A stretch of 64,000 bases of DNA from Tamarix chinensis (Eukaryota; Streptophyta; Magnoliopsida; Caryophyllales; Tamaricaceae), in NCBI GenBank assembly GCA_030549775.1, contig CM060175.1, positions 82,494,745 to 82,558,744 of the forward strand, in the 5' to 3' direction. Position numbers and translations under genes: made by a program. The notes under the pieces were generated by a model, which was not told the origin of the DNA, made no database searches, and was given only the letters and a program-made list of their open reading frames with translations. How positions within the stretch are numbered: position 1 is the stretch's first letter; each line of letters opens with the position of its first letter. Of the stretch, positions 48,484-59,962 are shown in pieces.

Positions 48484-50424
48484 TGTAACACCAAAAAATT
48501 TACTATTAAAATTTTTATTTTAGTGAAAGATTAATATCAAAATAGTTGGGTGTTACCGCCTTAATCGATATAAGTTTGTCTTACCAAATATCATAAATAG
48601 AGCATAAGAGAACTTTCATAAACTTAGATAAGAGTTTGGAGATTAACTCCAAAAACAATATCAAAATATATAAAAGGGATACATCAAAAAATAATTGCCC
48701 CAAAAGATATATGGAACAAAAGTGATAACTTGATATCGTGACTCTACACCCAACCCTGAATACATAAGAACCACTCATCCACAAATAAAGCATCATAAGC
48801 ATTAGAGCCATCTAAAGGGTCATTATTGACTTGCATAAAAACATATGGGTTCTCTCCTTGTGGGAATAAATTATACCCATGAGAAGGATGATTAATACAC
48901 CACATATTGAGTATAATGACAATACAATCGAAGCAATGTTACATAGTATACATGAGTTCAGATAATAGAATAAACATCCATGCATGTTAAAATAGAGCAA
49001 TGTAAGGTAAAAAAAGTTATTCAAGAACTCATTGTTAGATTTTAACATAATCCATTCTTCTATACTATTCTTATTCTTGTGAAACGGATCAAAGCACATA
49101 TTAGGGAAAACACACCTGATCCATTATTATTGTCTGGTGGAATGGACCCAACATATATCAGGGCAACACACTCTTGATCACTATTCTTAAACCGATAGAA
49201 ATGTCTGAAACATCTCTTAGAAAAAAATACACCCGATCCACTATTAACGTCCAGACGAACAGACACAACACCTTGGTCTTGACTCACATAATCTTTCAAT
49301 TTAAGTGATAAATATATTATTCATCAGTTATTTATCTCAAATCATATTCTCGTTCATATTGATTTCAGGGGTCTCATTATTCTTAATCCAGTGTAACAGA
49401 TTGATGCATCTCATAGGATAAAATACTCCTAATCCACTATTATTGTCTGATGGAACGGACATACAAAATACCTCCCCCCAACTCACATGATATTTCATTT
49501 TAAGTGGTTAATGTTTTATTCATAGTTGCTTATATCAAGATCATCATACCAGACTCATGTAGATATGTACAACACATAAATCACAACCATGTAGTTATCG
49601 AGGGAGTCCCCAAAAAAAATGTCCATAATTTCCTTACGAAACCCAAATTTTATGAGGAGAGCATAACTTTTCCCATTTTGTTATAATTATGTTACACATA
49701 ATTATTCCAAATATTCCAAATATCATACTTATCATATTTAAAATCTATCCCCTTTAAAATCACCAAATTTTCATATTTAACTCTTATTGACCAAAATGAC
49801 CTTATATTACCAAAAGCTTCAAATATCATATTAGATAATTTGTATCTTACTCAACCATCATTGGATCATATTAATTATGACATATATTTCAAAAATTATC
49901 AAGCCATGATTATTTTTTCATATTAGGAGTCCCAAATTTAGGGTTTTACAACCTCCAATATATATATCATCATGAAATGCATAACCGGAATTATATGTAG
50001 ATTTCACATAATTCGATTCATGCCAACCAATAATATGCATAACACATACTTTCACAAGCTCCTCACTTTTCACCTTACGACACAAGATATCATATAATAG
50101 CATTAACATAATAACATCCATATAACATTACCAACCATGATATCACATACAAATATACATATTGCATATAAAATTACTAACTACAACATGTATTATTACC
50201 AAAAGGGCACCAGCTTCTAAGCATGTAATTGTAACTCTTCTCCTCTGAGATCACCAAAAAATCACATAAGAAAAAAAAAGCATGCTACACAATTAAAACC
50301 TAATAACATAATCAACTAAAATATAAGGTAAAAGATGGTGGAGATAACAGAAAAAAGTAGGGGAGCTTGAGTTACGAGGGAGTGTGGCGGAATGCACTGT
50401 GTGAGGAGTGGTGCATGGTGGTGT
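48484..50424 (-). mobile_element. Long LTR copy 9 (reverse), first part
   Basis: Starts TGTAACACCAAAAAATTTAC and parallels solo LTR 2 from 637 (shared TTGGGTGTTACCGCC..AATTGA/AATCGATATAAG type text). Hairpins at about 49110-49470 (CCATTATTATTGTCTGGTGG and others). It is interrupted at 50425 by a hAT-like element with an 8-bp target duplication and resumes at 55535. Confidence 0.65.
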
Positions 50425-51204
50425 TAGGGATGACAATCAGATAGGTTTTATCCAAGACTCAATAGGTTTTATATAATACCTATAAAATTTACTACCGAAA
50501 AATTTCATTTTATTTAAAACTTAGTGAAAGCAAAAATCAAAAACCATAAATTTCGGGGATATTACCGCCACACTTAGTAGCAAACCAATTTTCTCCTACC
50601 GTTCTAATACCAAGTGCTAAGGATAAAAGAATAAAATACAATTTGCTCGAATTCAAACTTTATTTAAATCAAAGTAGCACAACTAGTTTGATTACAAGAA
50701 TAGAACCCACCAATGGTGGTTACAAGAATAAAAATTACATTTAAACCAAAAATTAAAAGGTGAAAGAGTGAAACCTTAAGAGTTCCCAGATAAACCTTAC
50801 GCTCTTTTCCGATGCTTACTTGAATAGCACCTGAAACGAACCTGTAAGGGACACTTCCCATTGAATAGGCAGGGGCCTAGGAATGGAACCCTTCAGTACT
50901 ATGGTACTAAGTAACCCCTTTTAAACCAAACTGAAAAGTAGGCCTGCATGCAGCACATAATACAAAAACTATATAGGATGATAACATACAGACTAACACA
51001 CGAAGCCACACCTCATACACTAAGAAATGCATAACATATAATCTGTATACTTAGCAAATTCATCACATACCCAAGCAAGGACAAGCATTGAAGTCAAACT
51101 CATGTCACATCAATAGGTCATAACATGCAATCAATACTTTTAGTCTTAAGCCATCAATCAATTATTATTCAATTGTCGTCTTTCAAATTATATCCATGTG
51201 AGTG

Positions 51205-51560
51205 CAGGAACTCCACTATTATAACCGGTGGAACAAAAACATATAGGGCAGAATGCACCTAACCATTATTATTTGCTGGTGGATCGGTCTCCAGGGCTCC
51301 CTACACTTGGCCACTATTATTCACCGATGGTCCGGTCTGGCTTTGACTCACATGGTATTCCACTATAAGTGATTAGTGTCTTCCCATAATTTACTAATAT
51401 CCAATGTTTGGTTTATTGAGTTTGGGATCCCCCATTATTATAGCCAGTGGATGGAAAACATATAGGACAAAACACACCTCACCACTATTATTCGCCAGTG
51501 GACTGGTCTCCAAGAAATCTTGTGCCTGGCCACTATTATTGCCAGTGGATAAGTCTGGGT
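51205..51560 (-). repeat. Hairpin array inside LTR 10
   Basis: Six imperfect copies of CCACTATTATT..CCAGTGGA (near 51211, 51270, 51312, 51431, 51481 and 51530). Each pairs CCACT/CCATT with AGTGG/GGTGG and is separated by text mentioning 'GGTCTCCA' or 'ATATAGG.C.AAA.CACC'. Same motif as in LTR 2. Confidence 0.65.
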
Positions 51561-52309
51561 CTGGCTCAATAATCTTTCACTTTATTTAATTAGTAATTTA
51601 TTCATGTCTTATTCAAAGGTCCATTTGTTCAATTCGAGGGAAGGGGAAATGTCCCAAATCTAGAGACACAAGATATACTGGCCATAAAATCAAGCATTCC
51701 ATGTCAAGGATTATGGCATACACAAAACCCTAACACTTACTTCAACCATATCTAACACACATTTCCATCCACACTTACAACCAGACACCCCTTGCATAAT
51801 TATGATATAACACCATATCATTCAATCCATTGACATGTTAAACACAAGTTACCGATTTATCCCTATCATCTTTACAAAATTACTAAAATACCCCTTGTCT
51901 ACAAAATTACCAAGTCACTCCCGTTTACTTACCAAATTACCATATTACCCTCCATGTTGCATAATTACCGAATAACCCCTTAATTGTGTTAGACTACTAA
52001 ATTATCCTCCATACTTATTAAATCACCAACTTTACCCATCATATTTGTTGAGTTACCAATTTACCCTTCTAGTGGGTTAAATTACCGTATTAACCTTTAT
52101 ACTTATCTCAATTACCAAATTGCCCCCTAGGCTTATTAAGTTACCAATTTACCCTTCATACTGTTACACTGGTTGGATTTTCCATTTGGTTAATTAGATT
52201 ACCAATCCGCCCTTCTTTATTATTATAATTACTAAATTGCCCATTTAGTTGGTTAAATTGCCAAATTATCATTCTTCATTATTAAAATTACCAGTTTGCC
52301 CCTCTTTCT

Positions 52310-52700
52310 ATAAATTACCAAAATACCCTTTCCTTGATACCAAATTACCATTTACCCCTTTACTTTATATAATTACCGAAACACCATTCCTTTACACCAA
52401 TTTACCCTTTTACCCTTTTACATTACATAATTACCAAAACACCCTTATGTTATACCAAATTACCATTTTACCCTTTGACATTACATAATTACCAAAATAT
52501 CTTTCCTTTATACCAAAATACCATTTTACGCTTTTACATTACATGATTACCAAAATACCATTTCCTTTATACCAAATTACCATTTTACTCTTTTACTTTA
52601 CATAATTACCAAAATATCCTTCTTTTACACCAAATTACCATTTACCCTTCTACTTTATTAAATTCCCATTTTACCCCTTTACTTTACAAAATTACCATAA
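52310..52700 (-). repeat. 58-bp tandem array in LTR 10
   Basis: Units of the form CATAATTACCAAAA.ACCCTT then CTTTATACCAAATTACCATT then TTACCCTTTTACTTTA. A looser version of the same text continues upstream to about 51880. Confidence 0.7.
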
Positions 52701-53559
52701 TACCCTTACCATTATATTTAATTCACCAAATACTTTCTTACACCCAAAAATTACCAAGTTACTCCCTTTCCATGTAAAATTACTAAAACACCCTTCTTAC
52801 TTATCCATTTATCATTTTACCCCCTTTACTCTTATAATTTACCATTTTGCCCTTATTGTCCAAATTTACTAAAATACCATCACTACATAAAATATCAATA
52901 TTCATGCTCCATATCCATCATCCAACTCCACCAACTATTATTATTTAACTTAATACACATTAGCACCTACACTTATTTAGGCCACACCCTTACACAAGCA
53001 ATATTAATAAAATGTCCTAGGGCCCATAATAACAATATTTATGCATTAAATGGCCACATTAGCATAAAATATCATACATATATGCACTTTACATTATTAT
53101 TAACAACAAAGCTTCTTCCTTAAGCATTATCTCTACACGTGACACATAAATTAACATATTTTTCTTTTTATCAATCATCACATGCCACTAAATACCTTAT
53201 ACTCAACAACATATATCATGCATATAAACATATTAAAAATCCTAATGTACTAGCATACGTATATCCATACGTTTTAGTAGGGTTTAATGATTACCTTATT
53301 TTCCACAAAAAGCAAACCCTACCGGTACCCCCGTTAAAGGATTAAGCTTTGATTAGTAAAAATCAATCCCTAAAAATAATATAAAAAATTAGTATAATAG
53401 AAGTAGAAAATCAAAGGAATAATTCTTATCAAAAGCTTAATTAAATATATACTAATATTAACTATTTTTATACATTGAAACTAACTAGATTTGGGTTAAA
53501 AATAAGGCAAGGCTCATGCTACATGAGCAGGGTGAGTTGTATGCAAAAGATAAGGAAGA

Positions 53560-54780
53560 AAAGGGGGTCAAAGAGGGATGGAATAAGGGAGAGAGTTTTG
53601 GTTCGGTTAGGGTCTTGGGGGCTAGGAGGAGGGAAAGTGAAGGAGAGTTAGGGTGGAGGCTGGGTGCAAGGATGGAGTGGGGGTGTAGGTGGTAGTCAAA
53701 GGTGGATGATCAGCGACTTAGGGAGGTAGAGGTGGTGGCAATAGGCTAGGAAAAGTGGGTCGAAGGTTGGGCGGAGGGGAAGAAGAAGGAAAAGGAGGGG
53801 TTGTAGGGCTTGGTTTCAGCCAGTGGAGGTAAGGGGGTGGTAGGGGAGGTTGCAGGGAGTAGAATGGTGGCTTTGGTGGCGATAGAAGTGGTGGAACCGT
53901 GGCAGAGGGCGGTAGTGCAGGGAGGAGGCCGAGAAGGGGGAAAGAAAAATAAAAGGAAGAAAGGTGGTTGTATGGGGCTCGTGCGGGTGGCTTGGTGGTC
54001 TAGGGTTGTAGTAAGGGGTGGCAGGAGGTGGTACAGATGGTTGGTTAGGCGGTGGCAGCGGCGGTAGAGGGTGGCGGAGCAAAAATAGGGGAAGGAAAGG
54101 AGAGGAGAAGAAGGGAGAATGGGGGGATCGGTAGAGGGAGAAGGAGGGCTCGAATAGGGCAAAAATGAAGTAGGAGAGAAGAAGAAAAATAAGAGGGAGA
54201 GGAGGGGAGGTAGGGAGCCTGTGGGAGGCTGTGGTGGCAGACGTAGTGTGGCGGTTGTTAGGAAAGGGAGGAGGAAAATGGAAGGCATGCGAGGATGGTT
54301 GCAAGCTTGACTTTGGGCCTAAAAAGGGAATAAAAGGATGGGGGAGAGGGTAGGGTGGTAGCCTACAAAGGGAAGGTGACAGAGGTGGCGGTTGTAGGCT
54401 GGAGTTGCAGGCGATATGCTTAATGGTCGGGGAAGGAGGGAAGAAGAAGAAGAAGAAGAATAAAGAAAGAAAGGAAGGGCAAGCCAGTTGGGCGGGGAGA
54501 AATGAAGGGGAGTAGGCTGGCCTGCTTGCGAGGGAGAGGGGGAAAAGGAAGCTGGGTTGGCCTAGTCGGGGGGAGGAAGAGAATAAAAGAAAGGGAAATT
54601 TAGGTTGGGGCGGACGGTGCAGGAATGGAAGGAGAAGGGAAGTGGGTCGGGCAGTGGCCCAACACAGGGAGGAAGAAGAGGAAGTAGGACGGGAGGCCCG
54701 AAGGAGAAAAAGAAGAAAAGGAAAAAAGAAGGAAAAGAAGAAAAAGAAGAAAGAAAAAGGAAAATGGAAAATGGGGAGGA
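53560..54780. repeat. Polypurine block of LTR 10
   Basis: About 1.2 kb strongly biased to G and A on the plus strand, with GGTGGTGG and GAAGAAGAAG text. It sits at the same relative place as the blocks in the other long LTR copies. Confidence 0.75.
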
Positions 54781-55534
54781 ATAAAACAAAATATTTTTTT
54801 AGTATAATGGAATTTAATATTTTTTATAGATAAATTAATTTAATAATTTAATTTATTATAATTTAATATATTGGTTTAAAAAGGGTAATTTTAGTAAAAT
54901 ATTAGTTTGGAAAATTATCTAAATAAAATGAGTATGATAAAATAACATGATATTTATTTTAATTTATTAAATATTCATATACTCAAAAATCCACAAAATA
55001 ATTAAATTAAATAAATTTAAAAGTAAATTTATCCCAAATAAAGGTTATTTATTAAATTATAGGTTTTAAAATTTTTTAGGGTATTACATTTTATCCATTA
55101 GATGTGTAAATAGACATAGATAAACTGATATGGATATGGAGGAAGGGCAGAAATATCCATCGGGTTTTGGTATGGATATGGGTAATGAATCCTTAAATTT
55201 GTGTTCGTCTTCATATCCGTACACATACCCATATCTATTTACCTAATATAAAATTAAATTTTTACCCTATTTTATATAACCTTTAATATATTTTCTAAGG
55301 ATAAAAGTGAAGATGTAATTAAATTCTAATAATCTAAGTATGTAATTCAAGAATTGAATGAGTTTATTTGAAACCCAATGGATATGTAAATAGGTATGGA
55401 CATGGATATGGAGGAGGAAACAAACTACTCATCTGGTTTCGATACAGATATGGATATATATTTTCTTATCAGGTTTAAATAACGGATAGGGGTATCCGAT
55501 CTATATCTGACTTATTGTCTTCCCGAGGTGGTGC

Positions 55535-56193
55535 TATGCGGGAGCACGGAGCATTCTAGAGTGGAGGGCACAATTGTTCCAAGGAGAAGGCCAAAGTGTA
55601 TAGGCATTCATAAAAACTTGCATGAGTTAAGAAGGAAAAGGCACACAGGTTGTGTGTGAAGCCATGTGTGCATTATGAAAGAGAGGCACGATAGGGATGT
55701 GTGAGTTGAGCATGACTGTGTACCTTTTAAAAAATTGAAATAGAGCACGACAGGGAGAGAAAAAAGAGAGGTTTGGGGTAGTGATGGTTAGGTGACAATG
55801 AGGAGGTTGATGGGGAATTTTTGGTCGTTGGTTACCGGGGAAAATTGTAGCACTTGGTGTTTGGTGGTGGTGAGTGGTGTGGTGTTTTGTAGTGTTGAAG
55901 AAAAAGGCAAGTAGGAAGGAGAAGAAAAAGAAGCTTGGGGTTATTTTGATCAACAGTAATGGAGGGGGAGTGAATTAGGTGGGTAATACATGAGTTAGAG
56001 AGAGATTTGGAGGAATATATGTGTGTGTGTGTGTGTGTGTCTCGTCATGATGAACGACAAAGAAGAGGAGGCACACACACATGATGAGGGTGAGGCATGA
56101 TTTGGGAAAAATTACAACGAGACATGTCCCAAGATTTTGTGGGAGGTGATGGCTAAGATGGTCAAGCTTAGGAAGCTTGATAGGGGGAGTTTG
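55535..56193 (-). mobile_element. Long LTR copy 9 (reverse), resumed part
   Basis: Follows the hAT-like insertion and carries the purine-rich middle of the family (GAAGAAAAAGAAG near 55920). It is cut at 56194 by a forward LTR start. It includes a GT microsatellite. Confidence 0.45.
56020..56042. repeat. (GT)n microsatellite
   Basis: About eleven GT dinucleotides following ATATAT. Confidence 0.9.
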
Positions 56194-56632
56194 TGTAACA
56201 CTCCAAAATTTTTGTAGTCTTAATTTAGAACATTTAGCCTTTTATTCGAAAAAATTTAACCCTTAAATATTAATTTAATTAATTTTTTTAATCTGTGACA
56301 AGAAAATCTAGGTCTATTATTTAATAAATAATTATAATTATTTTATTTTACCCATTTTATTTAAACTAACCCTAAACAATGATTTTATCCGATTTATTTT
56401 TATTAATAAGATACCCTAAAATTGGATAAATTAATACTATCCTAAAATCTAATTTTAATTCTAATCCTAAATCTAATTTTTGTTTCCTTTTTCTTGTTTT
56501 CACCCTTTTCCCTTTATTTTCCTTTTCTATTTTCTTTTCTTCTCCTCCTCTTCCTCAGCCTGCACCCAACTTAACCCATTCCTCATTTTTTTCTCTCCCT
56601 ATCCGAACCCCCCAGCCCTTCTCGCTTCCTCC
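56194..56632 (+). mobile_element. Long LTR copy 7 (forward), first part
   Basis: Starts TGTAACACTCCAAAA and parallels LTR copy 4 (TTTAGCCTTTT.ATTC phrase at 30810 and 56229). It enters the pyrimidine block at about 56500, then is interrupted by LTR copy 8 at 56633 and resumes at 59963 in the same kind of sequence. Confidence 0.55.
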
Positions 56633-59600
56633 TAAAATGCCCCAAAATTCTAATTTTAAGAATTTTAGTTAAATAAAATTTTATTAGAAAAATTAATTAA
56701 ATAAATTATTTTTATTAAAATAAAATAGAATTAATTAGGGCAAATCAAGAAGAAATTAATAAATATTTTGATTAGAAAATTTTTGGGTATTTTAGCTAAT
56801 TAAGGATTTTATTTTAGAAATTAATTAAATAAATTATTTTATTTAAATAAGAGGGAGTAAATAGGGCCAAATTAATAGGAATGTTATAAATAATTTAATT
56901 GGAGAAAATTAGAGTGATTTGCTAATTAAAATGGAATTTATAAAAAAAATCAAAAATCCTAAATTAGCCTAAAAAGAAAATTAAAAATTATTTTATTTAA
57001 ATATTTTTATTTTTAAATATTCCAACTATCCAAATTAATTTTAATCATCCTAACCCACATATTTTTCTTTTTCTCTTTTTTCTTTCCTTTTTCTTTCTTT
57101 TTCTTTCTCCTTCTTTTCTTTTTCTTACCCTCCCCCCGACCTAGGCCAACTCAACGACCCAAACCCCTCTCCCCTTTCTCCTTCGGTAGCCCAGGCCCAC
57201 GCCACTTCTTCTTCTTTTTCTTTCGGCCGGTTCGGTTCTCCCCCTTTTCCTTTCTTTTCTTTTTTTCCCCCGGCCGACCGGTCACTGCATCCCCAACCTT
57301 CTTCTTCCTCCCTCTTCTTCTCCCTCGACGTCGACCTGTAATGGCCCAAAAGTTCCGCTGTCGACCCCAACGTTTGACCGGCCGTTTCTCCCCTCTTTTC
57401 CTCGTCGTTTCACCGGCCACGCTGACCCAACCCACTCCCCTCTCTTCTTGCGCGATTCCTCCTTTTCCTGCGCAACACCCTGCCACATTTTTGAATTTCT
57501 GGTGGCCAACCATCTCCACCGATGAGCCCTAACCGACCTGCCCTATTCCCTCGTTGTTCCCCTAAAATTATCCTCTCCTTTAAGCCCTATAAATACCCCC
57601 ATAACCAGCATGGATCGAGCTTTTGATTTCCTACCCAAAAACCCCCCTCGTGCGTCGCCGCCATTTCAGACACCATTTTCGCCGCCGTCGGCCAACGCCG
57701 CTGCCCACTCTGCCCACCTAAGCACTCCTTACACCGCCCTCTAACTAACTATACCTCCCTTCTCCCTCGATTTGCCCTGCACGAGCCACCCTGGCTGTGC
57801 AAAGTCCTCGCCTGGAGCAGCCCTGTCTCTGCCCCTGCCACCATTCGCACCACCGTCCACCACCACTTCCACTGCTGCCACTGCCCTTTTCACCTTCCAA
57901 AAGCATCTGCAGACTTCCCTCTATCTCCCCTACCTTTATTTTCCTCTTTTTTCCTCTCCTCATCTCTTTCTCTCCTTCTTTCATTTTCGGCCACCGCTGC
58001 CGCCACCGTGCACCACCATATTTGGTTGCGCCACCACCCTCATTATACTCCTCTTCTTCTAGATAATCATAAACACCCCCGCTCCCACCCTCATTCTTCC
58101 TCTCCTTTTTCCAGCATTCAACTTTTCCTCTTTTCTTCTCTTTTTCCGGCCATCGCAGTGCACCACCGCCGGTGCCGCCTGTCACCACCAACCCAAGGTC
58201 GAACCCTAAACCCACTGAACCCTTTTTTACTATTTATACAAGCTTTAAATAGTTGATTTTATTATTTTTCCAATTATTTGAATATATTATTATTATTATT
58301 ATTACTAATGTTTTATTATTATTGCTATTGAGGGCCAAAGCCCTATTATATTTTTTATTTTGGTTATATATTATTATTATTATTGTTGCAATTATTATTA
58401 TTAATATGTGATTATTATTAATAATAATAATATTATTATTATTATTTAATGTTAGTATTATTATTCTAGATAGGGCTGAGACCCTATTATGTCTATTTCA
58501 AAATTCTATACAGGGTTGCATGGGATGTATAAAGTCTGTATGGGAGTAAAGTTTACGTATGAAAAGTTAACTTAGGATGTAACGAAGGTAATGGAAGAGT
58601 TGTTTGGGTGTTTGGAGGCTTTGGGTGAAAAATAGTACGTAGGACAATATAATGGTACATAGGAAGCTGAGCTAGGGTTTGGGGGAAAATTCTAATTTGA
58701 GGAGGTGGTAAAAAGGAGAAACAAATGAGGGTGAGTGGAGTACGAGAGGATGATGAAATGATCAAGTAGGGATGAGCATGATTGGCATGGAAAAATAATA
58801 AGTGGAATGCAAGCAATGGAAGGGTGACATGTGGACATGAGGAAGCTAAGGTTTGTTATGGCTAGTTAGGGTTTGGTGTGGTTACCCGGGACCACACGTG
58901 TACTTGAGGAGTAATGCATCATGATGAGGGTTAAATATAAGAATTTTGAAGTCTAGGGTGTTAAAATTATTTGGGTCGTGTGAAGTGGAGTAGGATGGAC
59001 CACTTAGGTCTAAATTAAGGTTTTTGGAATAAAATCCTAGAGTGAGGTGTTGAGTGGACTTGGAAGAGTAAGGTAGTGGGCCTTGTCCCATATACTTAAG
59101 AGTTGGACTTCTAGTGCTATATAGGATATGGAGGAAAGGATGTTGGGGTAAGTTAGGAGGTGCAGGAGTATGATGATATGCATCGGGTTCATTGGAGATT
59201 ATGAGTATCCATAAGTATTTAATTAAGTAATTAATCTGGACTTGATAAAGAGTATGGTGTGGAATGAGTATCCATAAGAGATTAATTAAGTAATTAATCT
59301 GGACTATAAATGGACCTTTGTATATTTACCTGAATGGTCGTATGCCATTATGTTATCATGTTAGACTTTATGCTCTTTTTATTATTCTATATGGTTTATG
59401 TGATTTTATGTGTCGGCCTTAGTGCACGATTACCTTACTCAGTACGTAGCGTACTGACCACTCTTTTCATAGGTGCTACTCATTCCCACAAGCAGGAGGC
59501 CCTTCTGACTTTGTGCAGGTAGGCGATTCCTATTTTGATGCCATTGATGTCCATAAGGCATTAGGAGGGGCTAAGTGTTGATCATGGGCTGCTTCGATGA

Positions 59601-59962
59601 TCGGAGTGGCGTGGCCAATTTCTCTTCCTATGATATTTTATTCCTTTATGTCATTTCTCCTATGTATTGAATTTTCCAGATTCAACTTTAAAGTTTGTAG
59701 ACATTATTCCCTTTCGATGAACTTTGATTTTATACTTCGGATTATGTAAACTTTTATGCATACTCCGATTTCTGTGTTATGAACTTTTGGTTTAGGTATT
59801 AATTTGAGTTGATGATAATCTTTTCTTAACCTTAGCACTTAGTACTGGAACGATATGAGTGAACCGATATGGTACTAAGTATGGCGGTAATATCCCCAGA
59901 ATTCATGAGTTTTAATTTAAATGTTTCCGTTTTAAAAAAATAGTGAATTTTGGGGTGTTACA
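56633..59962 (+). mobile_element. Long LTR copy 8 (forward), nested, 3.3 kb
   Basis: Starts TAAAATGCCCCAAAATTC and ends TTTTGGGGTGTTACA. The ends are near-perfect inverted repeats (CCCCAAAATTC against GAATTTTGGGG). It has a pyrimidine block at 57060-58220, TATAAATACCCCC at 57588-57600, ATT microsatellites at 58288-58450, and a 3' body matching LTR 1 (3740-5302). The left flank CCTCC and right flank TTCTC do not form a clear target duplication, though both lie in pyrimidine-rich host sequence. Long frames at 57125-58256 are not genes. Confidence 0.7.
57588..57595 (+). promoter_or_regulatory. TATA-like motif of LTR copy 8
   Basis: CCCTATAAATACCCCCATAA, 0.95 kb from the LTR start, inside the pyrimidine block. 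Matches 39552-39559. Confidence 0.5.

Larger units (their letters stand above)
50472..55088 (-). mobile_element. Solo LTR 10 (reverse), complete, 4.6 kb
   Basis: Starts TATAATACC (mutated TGTAACACC) and ends GGGTATTACA. It is flanked by identical TTTTA 5-mers at 50467-50471 and 55089-55093, so the insertion into the hAT-like element is clear. Length 4,617 bp, much longer than solo LTR 2 partly because of a 58-bp tandem array (about 52310-52700). A polypurine block lies at about 53560-54780 and hairpins at 51205-51560. No coding sequence: the long minus frames at 53746-54304 are in the purine block. Confidence 0.85.
50425..55526. mobile_element. hAT-like element carrying a nested solo LTR
   Basis: The ends are inverted repeats: TAGGGATGACAAT at the left, and TCGGGAAGACAAT read inward from the right. 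They are flanked by 8-bp duplications GGTGGTGT (50417-50424) and GGTGGTGC (55527-55534). Without the LTR nested inside it (50472-55088 plus one 5-bp target duplicate), the element is about 0.5 kb and non-coding. It contains repeated 'GGATATGGA.GAGG' and 'CCCATATCTATTTACC' text. Confidence 0.7.

Noticed and set aside
51205..51560. Regular hairpin repeats as a CRISPR array
   Set aside because: Plant nuclear context, variable repeats and spacing, no cas genes; the motif is a shared part of an LTR family.
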